In this document: positions 54,066-64,000 of the stretch, one piece after another
Position numbering within the stretch: position 1 is the stretch's first letter
Layout: the number at the start of each line of letters is the position of its first letter
Source of the DNA: Tillandsia leiboldiana
Taxonomy: Eukaryota; Streptophyta; Magnoliopsida; Poales; Bromeliaceae
DNA: 64,000 nt
Assembly: GCA_029204045.2 (NCBI GenBank)
Contig: CM055062.1
Location: 8,675,705 to 8,739,704, forward strand
Direction of reading: 5' to 3'
The notes under the pieces: model-generated
What the model saw: only the letters and a program-made list of their open reading frames with translations
The model's database searches: none
What the model was told of the DNA's origin: nothing
Program-made: the position numbers and the translations under genes

Positions 54066-54799
54066 TGTGATAACCGCGGATTTATTTTACCTTTCGGGGC
54101 TTTCCGCCGATTTTTATTGAACCGTCTGGTTGACAATAGGGGTTCGAGGGTAATTTTTCCTTGTTTTTCTGGGCAGACGGTCGGGGCTCGCGGGTATTTT
54201 TGGTTAATAAAGCTCGCGAAACGGAGACCGGCGGCGCGATCGGTTTTGGATTCCGACCCCCGGATCTCCCAGAATAAATTCCGGAAGCTGGTACCGTAGC
54301 CCAGGTGACTTACACAATTACCGGGGGCGGACCGAACTCGGGTCCGCAATCAGATCGATTTTAGTCGATCAATTTGAGGTATGGGGTTAAACCACCCCTT
54401 TTTGTTTTCCTTTCACTCGAGGGTTAAAATTAATTTTGGAGTCCAAAATCCACTACGCCCAAAACGTCTAAGTATTTCGGCCTGGGGAAATTAGGTTATC
54501 TAAACCTCGCCTCCCCCCCCCCCCCTCCTGGGCGTACAATATCCGAGCGTGGACGAGGAACGGTTCCCCCAAAACCCTCGTCCTTTCCTTCGGCCGGCGT
54601 GGAAGAGAAGAGAGCGATCGCCTCCCCGCAAAGATCCGACGAACGCGAAGAGGACGATCCCTCTCCTTCGCCCGGTACCGACCAAAACAAGGTGAGCCGC
54701 GCTTTCGTTTTCCTTTCTTGTCTTTTCTCGTCACGAGCGAGACGGGGGAGGGGGTTCTTGATGCGTCGGAGATGGAAGAAGAGGGGCGTCGCCATCGCA

Positions 54800-55470
54800 C
54801 GCGGAGCGCCGCGCGGAGCAACCCGCGCATGCGGGGGCGCCGCGCGGGGCGCCCGCACGCGGGGCGCCGTGCGGGGCCGCCCGCGCATGCGGGGGCACCG
54901 CGCGGTGCGACCCGCGCATGCGGGGGCGCCGCGCGGGGCGCCCGCATGCGGGGCGCCGTGCGGGGCCGCCCGCGCATGCGGGGGCACCGCGCGGTGCGAC
55001 CCGCGCATGCGGGGCGCCGCGCGGGGCCGCCCGCGCATGCGGGGTGCCGTGCGGGGCACCCGCATGCGGGGGCGCCGCGCGGGGCAGCCGCGCATGCGGG
55101 GCGCCGCGCGGTGCAACCCGCGCATGCGGGGGCGCCGCGCGGGGCAGCCGCGCATGCGGGGCGCCGCGCGGTGCAACCCGCGCATGCGGGGGCGCCGCGC
55201 GGGGCACCCGCATGCGGGGCGCCGCGCGGGGCCGCCCGCGCATGCGGGGTGCCGTGCGGGGCACCCGCATGCGGGGGCGCCGCGCGGGGCAGCCGCGCAT
55301 GCGGGGCGCCGCGCGGTGCAACCCGCGCATGCGGGGCGCCGCGCGGGGCAGCCCGCGCATGCGGCGGCACCGCGCGGTGCAGCCCGCGCATGCGGGGGTG
55401 CCGTGCGGGGCACCCGCATGCGGGGCGCCGCGCGGGGCAGCCGCGCATGCGGGGCGCCGCGCGGACAGGA
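54800..55470. repeat. GC-rich minisatellite in the K LTR
   Basis: CATGCGG occurs 21 times at roughly 25-37-bp spacing within (G/C)CGC(G)CATGCGGGG(C)GCCGCGCGGGGC-like units. The tract is so GC-rich that all frames stay open, giving ORFs of up to 331 codons on both strands that are not genes. The matching part of the 3' LTR is beyond the window. Confidence 0.9.
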
Positions 55471-55554
55471 CGGCGGCGCGTGGGGGGGGATTCGGTTGCT
55501 GCCGTCGGGGGGCCGGCCAGTATTGGGGCTTTTCCTTACTTCGCGTTTAAAGGT

Positions 55555-56779
55555 TCTTGACCTCCCCGCCCGGGGATCCCGTTTTGCAGCTTAGGGGAGC
55601 GCGCCGGGACGCGGGGAGCCGAGCGTGGTTTTGCTACTAGCGACAGGTGGGTTGTTTTTACTTTATTCCTAGCCTCTAAATTCTATCATATTGGACGGGG
55701 TCTATTCTAAGTGTACTGGGGTTACATAATGACGGGCGACAGCTTATGCATGTTAGTGGGTTCGCAATAATGGTTAGCGTCGATTGCCGACGGTGTTCTT
55801 CTTTTAACCCTTATATGTCAGCGGGCCACCTTCGAGTGCGCGCAATATTACCTTGTTTTCGATTATGCACTTTACCTCATTTACCTCATTACTCTTGTTA
55901 TTCATATTATGATACTGACATGATGGTGGTTACGGTTACTTGGCTCGAGGTTGCCACACGCGCACCCGCGGTTTGGCCACCGCAAAGGGTGCGCTTTTCC
56001 GGAAAAGTGGTCTATGACCCGTGTATACCCACGAGGTGACGTAGTGGGGCCCCTTATTAGTGGTGGGGTTGAGGCGCCGAGGTGCGAGCGGTGCGACCCG
56101 TCGGTTTAGTTGTCCGGCGTGGTCGGGTTTCTGCAGGTACGGTACGGGCCGTCGGTTTAGTTGTCCGACGTGTCCGGGTATTTCTGGAGGCAGGTGTACA
56201 GGTTGCCTTCCTCTTTGGGAGGGTGGTTGCTCCGGTTATCTTCACGGTTTGTTTCATTATATTCTCCTGCTCTACTATTTTTCTTGCGTCACTGACATCC
56301 CACTTCGTGACAGGGTCCAGACGGGGGGAGAGGTAGGCGGTCGTGAGGACGGGGCAGGAGCAGCTGGGTCGCTGGGGACCCTGGACTGTATTTATTCTTT
56401 TATTTCTCGCTTTTCATTGCATTGTAGTTATGTGAGAGGTTCGCGATACCCTCGTGGGGTCGACGTGGATGTCGGTGCGGGTTGCATATAGCGCCCTTGT
56501 ACGTTACTTTTCCTTCTATGTCTATTGGCCATTTGAAAATCAAAAAAAAACAGAAGCCAAAGAAAAGATTGCGAAAACCGTTTTAAAAACCTAAGTGTCG
56601 TGTGGGCACTGGTTTCAAAACCCTGTGGATTTATGGATTGCGAAAGGGATTTCAAACTTGGTGTCGGGTGGGCGCCGCTTTCAAACCTTGTGGATTTATG
56701 CTAATTTTGAAACTAGCTTTCAAAACGTAAGCGCCGGGTAGACGCTCTTTCAAAACTGTGGATTTATCCTTTCCAAATT
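55555..56779. repeat. Copy 1 of a 1225-bp duplicated segment left of the gap
   Basis: Starts TCTTGACCTCCCCGCCCGG and ends TTTATCCTTTCCAAATT immediately before the Ns. Differs from copy 2 only by single-base length changes in short homopolymers (about 56411, 56560, 56633 and 56658). Confidence 0.95.
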
Positions 56780-56789
56780 NNNNNNNNNN
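56780..56789. other. Assembly gap (10 N)
   Basis: Ten Ns between the two 1225-bp copies. Left and right contig ends carry the same sequence and were evidently joined without being merged. Confidence 0.98.
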
Positions 56790-58014
56790 TCTTGACCTCC
56801 CCGCCCGGGGATCCCGTTTTGCAGCTTAGGGGAGCGCGCCGGGACGCGGGGAGCCGAGCGTGGTTTTGCTACTAGCGACAGGTGGGTTGTTTTTACTTTA
56901 TTCCTAGCCTCTAAATTCTATCATATTGGACGGGGTCTATTCTAAGTGTACTGGGGTTACATAATGACGGGCGACAGCTTATGCATGTTAGTGGGTTCGC
57001 AATAATGGTTAGCGTCGATTGCCGACGGTGTTCTTCTTTTAACCCTTATATGTCAGCGGGCCACCTTCGAGTGCGCGCAATATTACCTTGTTTTCGATTA
57101 TGCACTTTACCTCATTTACCTCATTACTCTTGTTATTCATATTATGATACTGACATGATGGTGGTTACGGTTACTTGGCTCGAGGTTGCCACACGCGCAC
57201 CCGCGGTTTGGCCACCGCAAAGGGTGCGCTTTTCCGGAAAAGTGGTCTATGACCCGTGTATACCCACGAGGTGACGTAGTGGGGCCCCTTATTAGTGGTG
57301 GGGTTGAGGCGCCGAGGTGCGAGCGGTGCGACCCGTCGGTTTAGTTGTCCGGCGTGGTCGGGTTTCTGCAGGTACGGTACGGGCCGTCGGTTTAGTTGTC
57401 CGACGTGTCCGGGTATTTCTGGAGGCAGGTGTACAGGTTGCCTTCCTCTTTGGGAGGGTGGTTGCTCCGGTTATCTTCACGGTTTGTTTCATTATATTCT
57501 CCTGCTCTACTATTTTTCTTGCGTCACTGACATCCCACTTCGTGACAGGGTCCAGACGGGGGGAGAGGTAGGCGGTCGTGAGGACGGGGCAGGAGCAGCT
57601 GGGTCGCTGGGGACCCTGGACTGTATTTATTCTTTTATTTCTCGCTTTTTCATTGCATTGTAGTTATGTGAGAGGTTCGCGATACCCTCGTGGGGTCGAC
57701 GTGGATGTCGGTGCGGGTTGCATATAGCGCCCTTGTACGTTACTTTTCCTTCTATGTCTATTGGCCATTTGAAAATCAAAAAAAAACAGAAGCCAAGAAA
57801 AGATTGCGAAAACCGTTTTAAAAACCTAAGTGTCGTGTGGGCACTGGTTTCAAAACCCTGTGGATTATGGATTGCGAAAGGGATTTCAAAACTTGGTGTC
57901 GGGTGGGCGCCGCTTTCAAACCTTGTGGATTTATGCTAATTTTGAAACTAGCTTTCAAAACGTAAGCGCCGGGTAGACGCTCTTTCAAAACTGTGGATTT
58001 ATCCTTTCCAAATT
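56790..58014. repeat. Copy 2 of the 1225-bp segment right of the gap
   Basis: Same content as 55555-56779. The LTR then continues uniquely (58015-58283) to its end. Confidence 0.95.
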
Positions 58015-58115
58015 GATCGGCCATACGTTCTTCTGTTATTAGTTTAGAATGCTGGTTAATTGCTGTGATTGATGGGCTGGTGTTTGTTGGAACATGTTCT
58101 GAACGCTTACGCCGT

Positions 58116-58163
58116 GCACGTACAGGGGAGACTCTGTCCGTTTGCAGAGGACCCTGTATGTGT
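58116..58163 (+). other. U5 stem-loop of K
   Basis: GCACGTACAGGG (58116-58127) pairs with CCCTGTATGTGT (58152-58163) over 12 bp with two wobbles. Homologous to the stem-loops in D1, D2 and F. Confidence 0.6.
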
Positions 58164-58291
58164 GGCGGGTCTGGGCACGTGCCCGGGAAGAGGGGTTCTC
58201 TTTTAAACAAAAAAAATTTACACGCCAAATATTCGACTTTCATGAATCGTTTCCGGCTAAACCAAACCCCCCGGGGCGTGACAGATTAAAG

Positions 58292-58301
58292 GGTATCAGA
58301 G
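58292..58301 (+). other. Primer-binding site of element K
   Basis: GGTATCAGAG, eight bases after the LTR end; part of the initiator-tRNA-Met complement TGGTATCAGAGC. Confidence 0.7.
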
Positions 58302-58500
58302 AGGTTCTTCCAATCACACAATTAGTGCCGACATCCGTAGACAACCCTCACATGCCTACATATGAATGAAATGGGTAGGGCTTAGGACTGTAGAACGTGA
58401 GTGGCCGAAGGGGGGGGGGGGAAATGTTGAGTCCTCGCTTTCCCTTATGGTTGTTGTTAGCAGGGTGGTCTAAAGCTGACTCTTGTGATGTTTGACAGAC

Positions 58501-59680
58501 ATGGCCCGTACTAGATCATCGGCCGGGGACGCGGAAACAGACGCGACGGCGTCGACGGCCGCGGAGAACCAGCTCCTGCGGCAACAACGGCAGGAGATGG
58601 CGGGGAATCTGGCCAACCTTACTGAGCACAGTGCGTCAGTTGACGCAACGGCAACAGGCCGCGACGGTGACGGTCGCCCCGGGTCCCCCACAGGGGTCGA
58701 CAGCGCCGGCCGTCGGCACCACCGACAGCGCCACCACCGGCGACGACTACGGGACCGGCGCCGGGGACGACCAGCAGGGTTACTCTGGAGGAGACTGTAG
58801 TCACACCTGCCCCGACCGTGGCTGCCACCGCCGCGAGGGAGGGGACGGGTTCGACGACCGAGCGAGATCGGGTGCGGGCCCACCTGAAAGACTTCAAGAA
58901 ATACGACCCACCCACGTGCGGAAGGGGACACGACCGATCCGTGGGTCGTCGAGAAATGGGTGGGGTCGATGGAGAAACTTTTTGAAGACCTGCTCATGGA
59001 GGACGACGAGCGGGTTCCCCTAGCGGTCCACTGCTTGGAGGGGAACGCCCGCTTGTGGTGGAAGACGGTACGCCCCGATCCTACTAAGGGTAACCACATT
59101 TCCGTCCTGGACAACCTTCAAACAGGAACTGTTCGGGGCCTTCTTCACCAACAGTGTCAAGAAAAAGTTGGAGGATGACCTGAACCACATCCAACAGGGG
59201 AACCGGACGGTCATGGAGTATCAGCGGGAGTTCGTCCGGCTAGCAAACTGCGTCCCGTTCGTCATAAGGGACGAGGCACACAAGGCGCAGCTCTTTGTGG
59301 ATGGCTTGCGGAGCAATATCTTCGAGGTGGTGCAAGCAGCCGAACTACACACCTTCCAGAAAGTGGTCGACAGAGCCACTACGGTGGAGCGGGGTTTTGC
59401 GGTCACCCGCGCCAGAAGGGAGAACTCGACGCGGCTAGAGGACCGGAAGCGGCAACAGCAGAACTCGGGAGGAGGCTCTTGGGGCGGGGGCGGGGCCCCC
59501 AAACGGTGGAGACCTCAGGCAGGGTCCCGGAGCGCGCCAACAGGAGGACCGAGGCCAGGGAATAGGCCTTGTGTCATATGCGGGGGAGGGCACATTCCGG
59601 GGGAGTGCCCCCAAAAAGGCGACCACTGCTTCAGGTGCGGCAGACGAGGGCACTTCCGCCGCAACTGCCCCTTAGGCGGG
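58501..59680 (+). CDS. Gag of element K (several frameshifts as assembled)
   Basis: Starts MARTRSSAGDAETDAT at the ATG 58501. The retrotransposon-gag domain is read across frames: EKLFEDLLMEDDERVPLAV (58973-59030), GNARLWWKTV, then DLNHIQQGNRTVMEYQREF (59177-59233) and FVDGLRSNIFEVVQ. Two zinc knuckles follow: CVICGGGHIPGEC (CX2CX3HX4C, about 59571-59609) and CFRCGRRGHFRRNC (about 59628-59669). Gag packages element RNA. Frame changes occur near 58627, 58765, 58918 and 59140. With almost identical LTRs, sequencing indels are as likely as mutation. It joins protease in one frame, as in a gag-pol polyprotein. Confidence 0.82.
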
Positions 59681-60270
59681 GGGTCTGCGTCCTCCGCAGC
59701 CTCTACGCCCACGCCACAGTTCTCAGGGCGGGGGAAAGCCCCTATGGCGTCGACGTCTAGGCCCCCTGCACCACGGCGCGAGGAGGACCGGCAGCCACAA
59801 CCAGGCGGGAGAGTCTTCTCAATGACCCACCAAGAGACAGACCCGCCGGAGGAAGCACTTGCAGGTACCACTTCTGTTTCCAATTCCCGTGCTAGAACCC
59901 TTTTCGACACCGGAGCAACACACTCTTTCATTTCCCGTGACTTCGTGTTTTTGTTTGGCCTCGAGGAGACACCCCTCCAAAACCCCTTGACAGTGCAAAC
60001 GGCGGGAGGGACCTTGGAGGCGGTCAGCGTCGTGACCGCCTGCCCGATTAAACTAGGGCGACTAGCATGCCCTTGGGATTTAGTGGTAATCCCCCTGAAG
60101 GAGTACGACGTGGTGCTGGGCATGAACTGGCTCACGAGGTACCAGGCACTCATCGATTGTGACAAGCGACAGCTGCGTTTACACGAACCGGGTTTCCCTG
60201 AGCATGTGTACATGATGGGTAAGAGCATCTCCTTCCCGGCGATCATCTCAGCGACCCGGGGCCAGAAGAC
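59681..60270 (+). CDS. Aspartic protease region of element K
   Basis: Follows the zinc knuckles in the same frame (ORF 59168-60667). The site LFDTGATHSFIS (about 59899-59934) has the catalytic Asp of retroviral-type proteases, followed by LGMNWLTRYQALIDCDKRQL, the usual Ty3 flap-to-end motif. It would cleave the polyprotein. Confidence 0.85.
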
Positions 60271-61300
60271 TGGTGGAGGGTGGTTGCGTGGCCTACTTGG
60301 CATCGGTGGATTTGGCTACCCGACCCCCGACGACGCTCGCCGATATTCCAGTGGTGAGGGATTTCCCCGACGTCTTCCCCACGGAACTGCCTGGGATGCC
60401 CCCGGAACGGGAGGTGGAATTCCCATCGAACTACTACCGGGCACGCAGCCTATTTCGAAGGCACCTTACCGAATGGCCTTCGCAGAACTAAAGGAGCTTA
60501 AAGCACAACTGGAAGACCTCTTGGATAAAGGGTTCATAAGACCGAGTGTGTCACCCTGGGGCGCACCGGTACTCTTCGTGCGGAAGAAAGACGGAAGCCT
60601 GCGTCTCTGCATTGATTACAGAGGAATAAACAAAGTCACAGAGAAAAACAAGTACCCCCCTGCCTAGAATAGATGACCTCTTCGACCAGCTGAGAGGGGC
60701 GACGGTCTTCTCCAAGATCGATTTACAGTCGGGCTACCACCAACTCCGGGTTCGGGACAAGGACATTCCGAAGACTGCTTTCCGGACCCGGTACGGCCAC
60801 TACGAGTTCACGGTTATGCCCTTCGGACTCACGAACGCCCCCGCAGTCTTCATGGACATGATGAACCGGATCTTCAGACCCTTCCTGGATCGGTTCGTGG
60901 TGGTTTTCATCGACGACATACTGATCTACTCCACTACCGACGAGGAACACGAGGACCATTTGCAAACAGTCCTCCAAACTCTCAGGGAGCAGGAGCTGTT
61001 CGCTAAGCTCAAGAAGTGTGAGTTCTGGCTACGCGAAGTCGGCTTCCTAGGACATGTGATCTCGGCACAGGGAATCTCCGTGGATCCGAAGAAGGTGGAG
61101 TCCGTGGTCGACTGGCAGCCGCCGACGACGGTGACAGAGGTCCGCAGTTTCCTAGGACTGGCAGGATATTACAGGCGTTTTGTAGAGGGTTTCGCGAAGA
61201 TTGCTGCCCCTTTGAATCGGTTGACCAGAAAAGGGGAGAAGTTCATATGGACGGCCAAATGCCAGGAAAGCTTTGAGGAACTCAAAAGGAGGTTAACCAG
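60271..61300 (+). CDS. Reverse transcriptase of element K
   Basis: The domain is read in two frames. Before about 60660 it shows SPWGAPVLFVRKKDGSLRLC and IDYRGINKVT. After a one-base length change in a C run at 60655-60660 the frame becomes that of the ORF ending at 63260, with MPFGLTNAPAVFMDMMN (60816-60866) and the catalytic FIDDILIYS (about 60906-60932). Two further compensating shifts occur near 60270 and 60420. The enzyme copies element RNA to DNA; all visible catalytic residues are present. Confidence 0.88.
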
Positions 61301-61720
61301 GGCACCGATACTTGTGCTGCCGACACCCGGGGAAGATTACGAAGTGTATTGCGACGCATCGGGGATCGGCCTGGGTGGTGTTCTGATGCAACAGGGGAAA
61401 GTGATTGCCTACGCGTCCCGGCAATTAAAGGATTACGAGAAGAACTACCCGATACACGACATGGAGCTGGCCGCAGTAGTCTTCGTTCTAAAACTGTGGA
61501 GGCACTACCTCTTTGGAGTCCACTGTAACGTCTTCTCGGATCATCAAAGTCTTAAGTACATCTTTACCCAAAAAGAATTAAACTTGCGGCAGAGGCGGTG
61601 GCTGGAGTTGTTGAAGGATTACGACTTGACGATACAGTACCACCCCGGAAAAGCAAACGTGGTGGCGGACGCCCTGAGCAGGAAAGGGCGCCAAGACGGG
61701 GCGTCAAGGAGCGCGATAAC
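61301..61720 (+). CDS. RNase H of element K
   Basis: EVYCDASGIGLGGVLMQQGK (61339-61398), YASRQLKDYEKNYPIHDMEL, FSDHQSLKYIF and YHPGKANVVADALSRK: a complete Ty3-type RNase H with its acidic residues (Asp in CDAS, Glu in DMEL, Asp in SDHQS and ADALS). Confidence 0.9.
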
Positions 61721-62880
61721 GGAGCAAAACCACTTGATAGCAGAGTTCGCACGAATGCAGTTGGAAGTGGTGCCGACAGGCACGGTTAGGCAACTCCTAA
61801 CCTTAGTGGTCAAGCCGACGCTACTTGAGAAGATCCGGGAGGGGCAACAGACCGACCCACACTTACAGCGCGTACGAGACAAGATCCCCCTGGACCAAGA
61901 GAGTGACTTTGCAGTGGAAGACGACGGCACCCTACGGTTCCGCAGACGGATCTGCGTGCCTGATTCGTCGGAGTTGAAGGAGGAAATTCTGACAGAGGCA
62001 CACCGGGCCCCTTATGCGGCACATCCAGGGGGCACGAAGATGTACAGGGACCTCAAACAGATCTACTGGTGGCCCAACATGAAAGGGGACGTCACTCGAC
62101 ACGTAGCTCATTGCCTAGTGTGCCAACGGATAAAGGTCGAGCACCAGCGGCCAGCAGGGAAGCTACAGCCCCTACCGGTGCCAGAGTGGAAGTGGGAGCA
62201 AATCACCATGGACTTCGTCACGGGCCTCCCACGTTCACCCCAGGGCCACGACGCAATTTGGGTCGTAGTCGATCGGTTAACCAAGTCAGCACACTTTCTG
62301 CCAGTTCATACGACCTGGACCCGAGAACGGTTGGCCCAAACATATGTCAGCGAGATCGTTAGATTACATGGAGTGCCGGCATCGATCACCTCGGACAGAG
62401 ACACGCGCTTCGTCTCGAAATTTTGGCAGAGCCTTCAGCGGGCCATGGGAACCAAATTACAGTTCAGCACAGCCTTCCACCCTCAGACGGACGGACAGTC
62501 AGAGCGCGTGATTCAAATCCTCGAAGACCTGCTTCGCGCCTGTGTACTAGATTGGGGGATCGGGTGGTCACGGCACCTACCTCTCGTGGAATTCGCCTAC
62601 AACAACAGCTACCAGGCCAGCATCCAGATGGCACCCTACGAGGCCTTATATGGAAGACGCTGCCGATCCCCGATCTGCTGGGACGATCTGGGGGAGCGGA
62701 AATTCTTGGGGCCCGACTTAGTGGAGGAAACGGAAGAGAAGGTTCGCCTCATCAGACAGCGCCTGCTAACCGCCCAGAGTCGCCAGAAGAGCTACGCGGA
62801 CCAAAGGCGCCGCGACTTGGAATTCCAAGTGGGAGAGCATGTTTTCTTGCGGGTCTCGCCGTCCAGAGGAGTCAAGCGGT
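61721..62880 (+). CDS. Integrase of element K
   Basis: Zinc-binding HHCC: the His of EAHRAPYAAHPG (61997-62032), a second His in the same stretch, and HCLVCQR (62111-62131). The DDE core has TMDFVTGLPRS (62206-62238), ITSDRDTRFVSKFW (62383-62424) and HPQTDGQSERVIQI (62479-62520), the usual spacing. It would insert the cDNA. The frame is open throughout. Confidence 0.92.
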
Positions 62881-63260
62881 TCGGGCTAAAAGGGAAGCTG
62901 AGCCCACGGTTTGTAGGGCCTTTCGAGATTTTGGAACGCATCGGCCCAGTGGCGTACCGCCTTGCCCTACCACCAAACCTCGACCGAGTCCATGACGTCT
63001 TCCACGTTTCGATGCTCCGTAAATACCTCTCCGATCCATCGCATATCCTGGATGTCGCCATACTCGACCTTAAAGAAGACCTAAGCTTCGAGGAAACCCC
63101 CGTGAGAATCCTGGCAAGGGAAAGCAAATCACTGCGGAATCGAGCCATCCCCTACGTGAAGGTACTCTGGAGCAACCACGAGGAGCGAGAAGCAACATGG
63201 GAGCTGGAATCTAAAATGAGGGAGAACTACCCGAACCTATTCACCGCCATCCGGGTCTGA
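62881..63260 (+). CDS. Integrase C-terminus with chromodomain-like end, element K
   Basis: GPFEILERIGPVAYRLALP (the Ty3 integrase C-terminal motif), then HDVFHVSMLRKY and, after a linker, VRILARESKSLRNRAIPYVK, LWSNHEEREATWELE and MRENYPNLF, the degenerate chromodomain of plant chromoviruses. Such domains are linked to targeting of histone-marked chromatin. Stop TGA at 63258-63260. Confidence 0.85.
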
Positions 63261-63297
63261 GTTTCGAGGACGAAACTCGTTTTCTAGAGGTGAGTGG
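63261..63297 (+). promoter_or_regulatory. 3' purine tract region of element K
   Basis: TTTCGAGGACGAAACT (63262-63277) and the purine-rich AGAGGTGAGTGG (63286-63297) directly before the LTR. The first phrase is common at this place in Tekay-type elements. Confidence 0.7.
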
Positions 63298-64000
63298 TGT
63301 GATAACCGCGGATTTATTTTACCTTTCGGGGCTTTCCGCCGATTTTTATTGAACCGTCTGGTTGACAATAGGGGTTCGAGGGTAATTTTTCCTTGTTTTT
63401 CTGGGCAGACGGTCGGGGCTCGCGGGTATTTTTGGTTAATAAAGCTCGCGAAACGGAGACCGGCGGCGCGATCGGTTTTGGATTCCGACCCTCGGATCTC
63501 CCAGAATAAATTCCGGAAGCTGGTACCGTAGCCCAGGTGACTTACACAATTACCGGGGGCGGACCGAACTCGGGTCCGCAATCAGATCGATTTTAGTCGA
63601 TCAATTTGAGGTATGGGGTTAAACCACCCCTTTTTGTTTTCCTTTCACTCGAGGGTTAAAATTAATTTTGGAGTCCAAAATCCACTACGCCCAAAACGTC
63701 TAAGTATTTCGGCCTGGGGAAATTAGGTTATCTAAACCTCGCCCCCCCCCCCCCCCTCCTGGGCGTACAATATCCGAGCGTGGACGAGGAACGGTTCCCC
63801 CAAAACCCTCGTCCTTTCCTTCGGCCGGCGTGGAAGAGAAGAGAGCGATCGCCTCCCCGCAAAGATCCGACGAACGCGAAGAGGACGATCCCTCTCCTTC
63901 GCCCGGTACCGACCAAAACAAGGTGAGCCGCGCTTTCGTTTTCCTTTCTTGTCTTTTCTCGTCACGAGCGAGACGGGGGAGGGGGTTCTTGATGCGTCGG
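63298..64000 (+). repeat. 3' LTR of element K (first ~700 bp)
   Basis: TGTGATAACCGCGG onward, matching 54066-54769 with one clear substitution (C/T at about 63492, compare 54260) and a poly-C run one base shorter. The window ends before the minisatellite. Confidence 0.95.

Larger units (their letters stand above)
54066..58283 (+). repeat. 5' LTR of element K (4218 bp as assembled, ~2.98 kb after removing the false duplication)
   Basis: TGTGATAACCGCGG...GGGGCGTGACA. It contains a GC-rich minisatellite (54800-55470), a 10-N gap (56780-56789) and the same 1225 bp on either side of the gap. Confidence 0.88.
54066..64000 (+). mobile_element. Young Tekay/Del-type Ty3/gypsy retrotransposon K (3' LTR cut by window end)
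   Basis: 5' LTR 54066-58283, primer site, gag, protease, RT, RNase H, integrase and chromodomain-like end (58501-63260), purine tract, then 3' LTR from 63298. The two LTR starts (about 700 bp compared) differ by essentially one substitution and a poly-C length change, so insertion is recent. Pol order (integrase last, plus a C-terminal chromodomain-like segment) and LTR ends TGTGATAACC...GGCGTGACA fit the chromoviral Tekay lineage. Confidence 0.92.

Noticed and set aside
54468..55594. Overlapping ORFs of 200-331 codons on both strands, Arg/Ala/Gly/Pro-rich
   Set aside because: They lie in the GC-rich minisatellite of the K LTR, where stop codons are improbable in any frame; no domain and simple repetition.
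55555..58014. Real tandem duplication within the K LTR
   Set aside because: The copies abut a 10-N gap and differ only in homopolymer lengths; an unmerged contig overlap is more likely.

Overview
The window is from an angiosperm nuclear genome and consists almost entirely of nested LTR retrotransposons. The evidence for a plant is direct: Copia elements of the Sirevirus type (initiator-tRNA-Met primer site, repeated purine tracts, an envelope-like ORF, LTRs full of CCGG palindromes), Ty3/gypsy elements of the Tekay/Del type with LTRs of 3-4.5 kb, a plant-mobile-domain (PMD) gene, and the 3' exons of a plant limit dextrinase (pullulanase). The species cannot be read from the sequence.

Left stack (1-19.3 kb). 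Three Sirevirus-like 3' halves lie inside one another. Element A (1-5034) sits in the pol gene of B (5035-15062), B sits in the envelope-like ORF of C (15063-17071), and C sits in the LTR of a Tekay-type element F (to 17708). A 4.5-kb Tekay-type LTR, D1, interrupts B at about 8.6-13.06 kb. A minus-strand LTR-like block (about 17.83-19.33 kb) ends this stack. The left halves of these elements are outside the window.

Gene island (19.3-24.9 kb). Nine intact minus-strand exons (21482-24592, 276 codons in frame plus stop) encode the C-terminal third of limit dextrinase. The next upstream intron is entered at 24881 by Copia element G, whose far end is beyond the window, so any remaining 5' exons lie at least 39 kb away.

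Right stack (24.9-64 kb). Minus-strand Copia G is the host. Into it went Copia H (25827-31490, TSD TCTCT), element I (33297-45275, TSD GGAAC, 3.4-kb LTRs and a seven-exon PMD gene instead of gag-pol), Ty3 gag-only element E (45309-52184, TSD CACCA), and an LTR-like element J (from 52234). E carries the solo Tekay LTR D2 (TSD AGTTC) and a 685-bp Mutator-like insertion (9-bp TSD). J carries a young Tekay element K (54066 to past 64000) with a nearly complete gag-pol. The 5' LTR of K contains a 10-N gap flanked by two copies of the same 1225 bp, very likely an assembly artefact.

The signals most worth following are these. (1) An array of hairpins in the Sirevirus LTRs has an invariant TGGATT loop and stems that change in a compensatory way. 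(2) A copy of the LTR-type CCGG palindrome array, followed by a TATA box and a plausible spliced leader, lies just upstream of the envelope-like ORF. (3) Element I carries the intron-containing PMD gene. (4) A stem-loop near the 3' end of four divergent Tekay LTRs covaries. (5) A limit dextrinase gene may be split by a giant transposon-filled intron.
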